NCBI GenBank assembly: GCA_018398765.1 | Contig: JAHBMJ010001716.1 | Span: forward strand, 75,459 to 107,958 | DNA from: Chromera velia | Lineage: Eukaryota > Sar > Chromeraceae | Length of the DNA: 32,500 nucleotides | Direction of reading: 5' to 3' | Shown here: positions 25,409 to 32,500 of the stretch, piece by piece | Position numbering within the stretch: the first letter of the stretch is position 1 | Layout: every line of letters starts with the position of its first letter | Notes under the pieces: generated by a model | Database searches by the model: none | What the model was told of the DNA's origin: nothing | The model's input: only the letters and a program-made list of their open reading frames with translations | Position numbers and translations under genes: made by a program

Positions 25409-25667
25409 GATCTCTCCCGGCCACGAACAAGAAAATCGCGTCCCCGCGATCAGTCAAACATATTTGAGCATGCGTAGAAAGGGAAAAAAGGCGAGCAAAA
25501 GGACATGATCAACTAGACACAATGCAAACCCATGCAACCAATAGAACACCTTCAAGGAGGTAGTCAAAAAAATCCAGACGCGAAAGCTGACAAGCAGAAA
25601 AGTTTCCTCCCATTGATACAAGTCAATCAGATTAATGTATGCAAAGGTACTATCACCACTGCCTCAC

Positions 25668-28294
25668 CGGCAATGCCAACCCGCCAGGTCTTTCCTAGAA
25701 AAACCAGTTTTAGGGACGTTGGCTTGCTCGTGGCCTGCAAAAGCATACCATCTCTACCTGATGGCAGAGCCTGTCACTCGACGGCCGCAAGCTTCCCAAT
25801 GCAAGGTCTTATATTTCCCCAGCTTTCCATTAACCTCTCAGATCTCTGCGAAAGAAAGAATGAGACGGAAATGCTAGACAGAAAGAGCGATAGAGAGAAA
25901 GACATAGTGAGGCACAGTCAGGCCTACGCGGTCACATGCACGCATACATCTCCATACCGATGCATGCGCTAGCATACGCTCACAGTCGTCTACCTAGCTT
26001 TCTATATTTTCTTTTTCCATCTTTCCCTCTTTCGCTCCCTTACTTCTCACTCCCGCTTTGCTCTCCCTTCTCTGCCTTCTCTCTCTTCTATCTTACTTCT
26101 TTCCCGAAGACTGCATGCGCGTCTTCACCTGTTGTGAACAACACCGTAGATCGACCGAACACCCAAAAACAGACATCAACGAATGAACGGCACCTGGTCA
26201 GACTTATCGGAGGGAGACGCCTGCCGGCACACCGTCTGGCTCCACGCAAATGCTTGTGCAGAGGCGGCTGGCTCCACTAAGGCTCCCATCAACTCCCGTG
26301 CTGCAAGGGGGAGAGGCGATACCCAGAGACCCCAAAGGGCTTCCAAAGCACCGACATCCCCCTGCAGGGAGAAGATACAGAAGGGACAAAGAAACATGTA
26401 TGGGCTATCCCCTCGTTTTCTTTTTTCTTCTTCTTCTCTTCTCGTTAAAACAGATATCTCTTTCTGTTTCTCTCAAGATTTATTCTTTCTTTACTCCTCC
26501 TCTACTCATTTTTCTTTGGCCTCTTCCAGTCTTTTTCTCTCAAAGAAAGAAACCGAGGATAACACAAAACGTTTTAAAGCAGCAGACGGAAACAAGAAGG
26601 AGACAGCGAATGAAGGCGCCCCCTCGTGCACTCGTGCTTTCAGCCATATGAGGGGTCTGACTCCAAAGCCATGTGTAAAGAAGAGAAGCCGAGAGAGAAG
26701 AAAGGTCACTCTTCCAAAAGGAGCTCCAGAAGTTTGGAATGCGCGGCACATGCGGCGCTCGGCTTATTGTTCTCGCAGTCTACCTCTTTGATGCTCAGCC
26801 TTGCAATGCTCACTCCCCCCCCAAGTTTAGTGCAGGGGCATAAGGGCGGTCACAGGCAGTCGCGGGCATGCGCAGGCATAAGCGCACAGCGGTGGCAATT
26901 AGGCAGTCCTCTGCCCGTCTCATATATAGCTGACGTAGGGGTAGGCAATCGATATCGAGTTCTCGTTGACAGAAGGTCCTGGACTTGGCCGTCTTATCAA
27001 ATACAAACACATTTTTGCGCGTGTCAGTAGCTGCATAAAGGGAGGGAAGGAAGGGACCGGACACATTGCAGACTGCCTCGCTGGTTTCTTTCGATCTCGT
27101 CTCTTCTTTCTGTCTCGTTTCATCCCCTCACTCCTCCTTTCGACACATGCACTGGCATGAACTCTTAACTCCGGACAAAAGACACTCCAGTCACACTCAG
27201 TCGCTACTACTTCGCATGCTCTCGGCCAGCCTCGATTTAACTTGCCCCCCCACCCCGAAGCAACCCCCCTCTCCCCCTCTTCCCTCCCCTTCTTCCGCGA
27301 CCCCCTCTTGCCCTTCCCGGTTAGTTGAAAATGTGCCGGCGCCGGCGAGAGACGAGGCGGCAGCTGCCGTGTGCTCTACTCTGTCTCTCGGTAGGTCTGC
27401 CGCGACCCTTCTGCCTCTCTTGCCGTCGAGGGCAGGCTCGATGTCATTTTGTACCCCTTCCTTACTTCCCCCTCCTTCCTATTCCAGGCTCGCCGCATCG
27501 GGGTCCCAGAGCAGAAGGCCTTCCCCGGCTGGTACACCGGCCGTCACTGCGCTGGTCCATGTGGTACGCCGCCACCTGTCCCTTCTGTCTGTTGAATATA
27601 CATGCCGAGTCTTACGCACCTGATTGAACGGCCACTCATCAAACGATCTACACGATAGCCGGACAGCCAGAAGCGACAAGCTCTCTCTCTGAAGAAAATG
27701 GCAGCATCGCAGACACATGGAGAGGCAAAGGGCGTCTTCTTGTGTTTAGATGCTGTCGGAGGACCAGTCCAGACAGACCTAGACACGCTGAAGGTGTTTG
27801 CAAGCCACGAAGGTGGTCGGCCTCTCGCAGACAAGCAAGCAACCAACAGCAAAGACAAGTGAAGGTGATCAGCCGACACCCATCTGGAAGACGGAGACAG
27901 TTACAGAATCAAAAGGCATAAGACGAGCACTCTACTGGCCGTTTGAATTGCGATCTGCTTGTAGGCGGCGGTCTCAATGAAGTCAAGCTCCTCGAAAGTC
28001 CGAGTAACACCAAGCAACGTCTCCATCATCGGCTTTGGCGACCTCCAACGATCTTTGGGTTCTCTACCCAAGGACAAAGGCAAAGTCCAGGATCAGACTC
28101 GAAGGGGATCTCCAAAACAGGGCTCCAGGCAGCTTGGGACGTAAGGGGACGCTGAATTCCCCTACTCACGGTCTTTGCTTGACCGTGTCCGTATCGTTGC
28201 AATCGGATTTCAACTGTTGCATAAAGAGACAGATCTGATCTCTATCATAGAAGGTACACGAGAGTCGATACTCATCGAGCTGAGCGTTCACCAC
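25668..28294 (-). CDS. Intron-separated coding pieces inside the LTR element (captured gene?)
   Basis: Minus-strand segments, in order. 28291 to about 28172: VNAQLDEYRLSCTFYDRDQ and more, ending at AGACC with a GTGAGT donor. About 28074-27933: TTGGGTAG acceptor, entering in the matching phase, with MMETLLGVTRTFEELDFIET and AAYKQIAIQTA, then GTAGAG. About 27030-26840: TTTATGCAG acceptor, RKNVFVFDKTAKSRTFCQRE and LPLRQLYMRRAEDCLIATAV. 26370 to about 26190: CCCTGCAG acceptor followed by an open frame. 25739-25668: TTTTGCAG acceptor, ATSKPTSLKLVFLGKTWRVG, then a GTGAGG donor. The first two join in phase; the others are individually convincing but their linkage is unproven. I do not recognise the protein. 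Retained introns argue that unspliced or antisense sequence was captured. Stretches between are pyrimidine-rich, intron-like DNA. Confidence 0.4.
27290..27860 (+). other. Competing plus-strand coding-like segments within the LTR element
   Basis: On the plus strand, VENVPAPARDEAAAAVCSTL precedes a GTAGGT donor near 27391, an exon-like piece follows a TATTCCAG acceptor at about 27487 (ARRIGVPEQKAFPGWYTGRH), and a 54-codon frame from ATG at 27698 reads MAASQTHGEAKGVFLCLDAV. Codon ends are G/C-rich in the first two. They overlap no minus-strand exon that I trust, so they may be a second captured fragment in opposite orientation. Confidence 0.25.
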
Positions 28295-28296
28295 AA

Positions 28297-28804
28297 TGCT
28301 TTGTCCCTCCTGTCCGGCCACCTTATGGCGTCCAGACAGAAGGTAAAGTAAGGATAAGAACCTTACAGAAGATCTAGAGAAGGAATGTGAGCAACACTCA
28401 TTCAGGCAGCAGTTTATAGAAGGTTTAGCTCTAGAGCTATCTGGGATTCCAATCAGCTAGGTTTATTCTATCATTGCACAATCTCTACTTATACTCCTCT
28501 CTGGTCCTCTCTCTCAGAGTCTCAGACTCCCGATCTATGATAAACAGACATCAGACTCAAATGATGCTATCTGTTGCTGAAGTAACATATTGTATACTTG
28601 AATGCGAAGGTCAGACTCGACTTCAACAACTTTGATCGACGCGCGCGACACGTACATGCATGCAAGTTGATTGCGTATACACGTGGTGGCGGAGCATGGC
28701 GTCGGCACGTGGGCTTATTCAGATACAGCGCATGTGAGGGTCCAAAGGGCGGCGCCATAGGGTAGAACTCCACAGAGGGCGGCACCACAGGATAGGACTC
28801 CACA
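28297..28804 (-). repeat. Long terminal repeat, 508 bp (5' LTR in the inferred orientation)
   Basis: Partner of 24908-25408. GTAC stands before the left repeat (24904-24907) and after the right one (28805-28808), a 4 bp target duplication. On the minus strand the repeat ends ...CAAAGCA and, three bases later, TGGTGAACGCTCA begins. That is a plausible primer-binding site, complementary to a tRNA end reading ...CACCA. A minus-strand TATA-like GTATAAGTAGAG near 28493 divides the repeat into a 310 bp upstream and a 190 bp downstream part, as expected for U3 and R-U5. Confidence 0.8.
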
Positions 28805-29385
28805 GTACGTCAAAAGTCAACATTCAATGTATATATTTAATTAGGATTGTACGTATGGTAAGTGGTAAGTGATAATTAAGTGATTTATTGGTGCCCTAGG
28901 GCACTGTCATCGTTTTGGCTTTTCGAAGTCGCCCCCGCAAACGGCAAGGGGGTGGGCCTCGATCACTCTTGAGGCTTAGACCATACTCTATGTAGGTCCT
29001 GTATACATGGCACTACATTTTAATACATAGTTTACACAGTAACACAGACAAGTTTAAGACTATAAAACAAACGTACAATGCCCCATCATGCCCCCATAGA
29101 GCCTGGGTTGACTGCACAAATTAATTTTTGTATGGCATACCAGGTTGCCCAAAGCCTCTGACAGTGTTAGCCTAAGTAGTGGCTCACCGGCGTTAACCTA
29201 ACGCATTCATTCATTCTATTAAAAATATATTTTTTAAAGATTCACCGTTTAATAAAAGGTATATAGGCTAAAACTAGGGCTAGAACTCTAAAGCTAGCTC
29301 TAAAGCCACTTTTATGACATGCGTGTTACTCAAAAATGGTTAAGTCGACTCTATCAATAATTAATATATTGGTAAGTTGAGCAAA
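28805..29385. other. AT-rich spacer, no gene seen
   Basis: Unique AT-rich sequence with a perfect 14 bp palindrome GTGCCCTAGGGCAC at 28891-28904 and a GC-rich patch at 28930-28965. No splice-consistent coding segment is found. Confidence 0.45.
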
Positions 29386-29799
29386 TTAAAAAGTTTTTTT
29401 AACAGTTTGAGAAAATTTGTTGCTCATCTTTGGAATTCTTTGCAAAAAACACTTCCCAACTTTGCAACTAGCTTTGCAATTTGAACCTGCAATATAGAAA
29501 ATCATCATGATTCTGAAAATGATAATGAAAGGAATATGAAGAGATAATTTTTCTATCCGTAATATAGAACTTGCCAAGAAGATACTAAGGAGAAAAACAA
29601 AATCTAACCACTGGACCGAGTTTAGAAACCAGTTTCACAACTTTGGAAAACATAACACAAGTTTCAAATGCGGCTTTTTCTAAAGCAATCGGATCGATCA
29701 TTGGCAGAAAGTTTGTTTCAATGTCTTTGTCATCAACTTTGCTCCTTTAATTGGTTCCATCAATTTGTGCAAGCTCTTCTCATCGATTTCACAATAGTT
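29386..29799 (-). pseudogene. Fragmentary coding-like sequence, family unknown
   Basis: On the minus strand a frame from about 29745 to 29590 reads through DDKDIETNFLPMIDPIALEK and AAFETCVMFSKVVKLVSKLG. Just upstream, another frame (29799 on) reads EIDEKSLHKLMEPIKGAK. After an ATATTGCAG acceptor near 29490 a third piece reads VQIAKLVAKLGSVFCKEFQR and then stops. The VxKLVxKLG motif appears in both the first and third pieces, so they may be repeats of a helical unit. Stops interrupt all frames within about 50 codons. It could be a decayed downstream part of the kinesin-like relic or an unrelated gene. Confidence 0.3.
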
Positions 29800-30159
29800 A
29801 AAAAGTTCTACAATGAGAAAGCATACACCCAGGCGGCTTTCTCTTTCCTGTCATTCGGTCTCAAAAATAAAAATCAGGCCTTTCTTTCACTTTCTCTTCT
29901 CGAAGCTTTGCCTGTTTGAATTAGTTTTTCGGTAGTGGCGCAAGTCTGTCCAGCTGCTGCTTCAGATTGACGGGCACTTTCTTTCTTTTTGGTCGCTCGA
30001 ATCAGAGAGTGAGGTACGCATATAATCTGACCTCAGCAAAAAAAGCGACTCGACAGAGCCGCTCATCTTCTCAATCCGAGAGGCGATCGAAGCAGGTTGT
30101 CTCAAGAGGTTCTTTTCACTGGAAATCCAGGTGTGTCATGCCATGCTCTCCGTTTTTTG

Positions 30160-31436
<1,277 letters not shown>

Positions 31437-31548
31437 CTGCGTGCAGACGGAGAGCCAAGCACACAGTGTTATGAGTGCAAGGGGACTTGCAAAGTTGTTT
31501 CCGGGACGGGAGCCCTCAATTTTTGCATCAACTCCGAAAATCGATGTA

Positions 31549-32052
31549 TCAAGCAAAACTGATCAAGACACATGCAGACACAGAACAGGTGATCTCAGGC
31601 TCCTTGGGGGGGAGGCAGCGGTAAATTAAATCGGCCCTCAGGGAGATGGAGACACCGAGAGGGTCTACAATCGTGTTAGGAAGTCCCTTGGGGTAAGGGA
31701 TGTAGATGTTCATGTTGGGCTTAGCGTTTTGGGGCTGGTAAGTCCTCTTTGCCTCCTGCTTCTGCTTCTGGAGGGGTCTGAGAGGCGCGTCCTCATCTTT
31801 GGAGGGGATTTCCCCCTCTTCCATCTCGTCCTCGAGGGGCATGCCAAAGCGGTTGATAGAGAGGGAAGAGACCTTGACGGTGGGCTTCTCCTCTTTCTTG
31901 GTCTCTCTGGAAGTCTGAGGGGAGAAGATATCGTCCGGATCAGGCTTGGTATCCTTCTCCTCTTCTTCTTTCTTGATCTATGCTATGGGAAGCTCAACTT
32001 GCGCACCCAACATGGTCTTTTCGAATTTCCGAAGGCCTGCAGACACCGCCAT
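31549..32052 (-). CDS. Acidic/charged open frame of unknown function with one in-frame TAG
   Basis: From an ATG at 32052 the frame reads MAVSAGLRKFEKTMLGAQVE, LPIA, then TAG (31983-31981), and then continues in the same frame: IKKEEEEKDTKPDPDDIFSP, KVSSLSINRFGMPLEDEMEE, GEIPSKDEDAPLRP, then a more ordered end (NMNIYIPYPKGLPNTIVDPL, VSISLRADLIYRCLPPKEPE). A stop follows at 31549, probably past an unrecognised donor. The continuous charged frame after TAG suggests either a pseudogene, translation starting at an internal Met (MPLEDE at 31842), or an acceptor at the CATAG just before IKK. A mini-intron bridging the stop does not keep the frame with the donors that I can see. It lies immediately upstream of the kinesin relic on the same strand. 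No family is recognised. Confidence 0.45.
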
Positions 32053-32500
32053 GATGATGTGCGTAAAAGAGGGGGTCGACTGTTGCAAGTTGTTGTGAAC
32101 TGTTGGTAACTGTTGCTCGACTCAGCTGAATGCGTTGTCCGTTTCTTATCTGTGTATCTCTTCTCAGATTCTTTGTTACAGTAGCTCATGTGCTAGGCTC
32201 ATGTGAGGAGGGGGGCTGGTCATAGAAGATGAGAGAGCTCTGAGGTCTTGAGGAGGTTTGGGGAAAGACTTGTGTTTCCCCAGTCTTCCACTGAGTTCTA
32301 ATTTTTTTTTTAGTCCTTCACTTCCTTTTCCGCTCCCTTTTTTTCCTGGGGCCTCTTCTCTTCCTGCCCTCGGCCTACGCGGCTTTTCCCGCGTTATTCT
32401 ACTCGTTTCCTCCCCTGCACATAACTCGGACTTCCTCTTTTCCTAGCTCTTTTCTTTCCTTTCTACCGTTGTTTCTTCACTTATCACTTTTACCGTCTCC
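32053..32500. other. Right flank, no gene seen
   Basis: The plus strand is strongly T/C-rich from about 32290 to 32500 (long CTTCC/TTTCC runs), so the minus strand is purine-rich. It could be 5' flanking DNA of the minus-strand frame at 32052. Small open frames here have no coding character. Confidence 0.4.

Larger units (their letters stand above)
24908..28804 (-). mobile_element. LTR-bounded retroelement (3.9 kb) lacking recognisable gag-pol, with gene-like interior
   Basis: Two LTRs of about 500 bp flank 2888 bp. No reverse transcriptase, protease, integrase or zinc-knuckle motif is visible on either strand. The interior instead holds coding-like segments on the minus strand with splice signals: see the separate interior entry. 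Size and content fit a non-autonomous LTR element that has taken up host sequence. The alternative, two solo LTRs flanking a host gene, is disfavoured because neither LTR alone has a flanking duplication while the outer pair does. LTR divergence of a few percent implies a moderately old insertion. Confidence 0.7.

Noticed and set aside
25264-25508. Arg/Gly-rich plus-strand frames with GRTPQ/GRHHRVGLHR repeats
   Set aside because: They arise from a short tandem repeat at the LTR end (AGGGCGGCRCCACAGGGTAG units); the same frame is not conserved in the other LTR.
28891-28904. 14 bp perfect palindrome as a regulatory site or transposon end
   Set aside because: No second copy or associated feature nearby; kept only as a remark.

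Overview
The window is eukaryotic nuclear DNA. Coding segments are short exons joined by GT-AG introns that have C/T-rich tracts before the acceptor, and the exons favour G or C at third positions. I see no bacterial gene spacing or ribosome binding sites, no CRISPR array, and no tRNA or rRNA that I can recognise. Intron density, long simple repeats and scattered transposon relics suit a protist with a repeat-rich genome. A chromerid or other alveolate alga is my guess, but no marker gene here proves it.

Layout. Bases 1-46 may be the end of an upstream gene. Bases 1868-9185 (+) hold a 12-exon gene for a predicted 478-residue protein with one hydrophobic segment and a long Lys/Ala/Glu coiled coil. 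Its introns carry large microsatellites and two extra, truncated exon copies. Bases 9483-11572 (-) hold scattered exon-like remains of an unrecognised gene, with a 0.7 kb fold-back element between them. Bases 12001-12236 look like a small inverted-repeat element with an internal 33 bp repeat. Bases 12676-15201 (+) are a decayed transposon-type gene.

Bases 15744-21453 (-) hold the best-resolved gene: seven exons whose phases all agree, giving 1137 residues with a basic/aromatic N-terminal half and a long disordered, acidic C-terminal half. An intergenic stretch with a GC-rich block separates it from a small secreted-protein gene (22228-22518, +).

From 23.9 kb on the DNA is AT-rich and transposon-dominated. 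A non-autonomous hAT-type element (23913-24730) has an exact 8 bp target duplication. An LTR-bounded element (24908-28804) has about 500 bp repeats, a GTAC target duplication and an interior that holds intron-separated coding pieces instead of recognisable gag-pol. Farther right on the minus strand are unassigned coding fragments (29590-29799), a kinesin motor remnant with a nonsense codon (30160-31436), and an acidic open frame of unknown function with one in-frame TAG (31549-32052).

No operon or pathway links these genes. The recurring theme is modular duplication and mobile DNA: exon copying, capture of gene pieces and microsatellites standing in as splice-site pyrimidine tracts. All exon models are manual readings of splice sites and frame; none is supported by transcripts.
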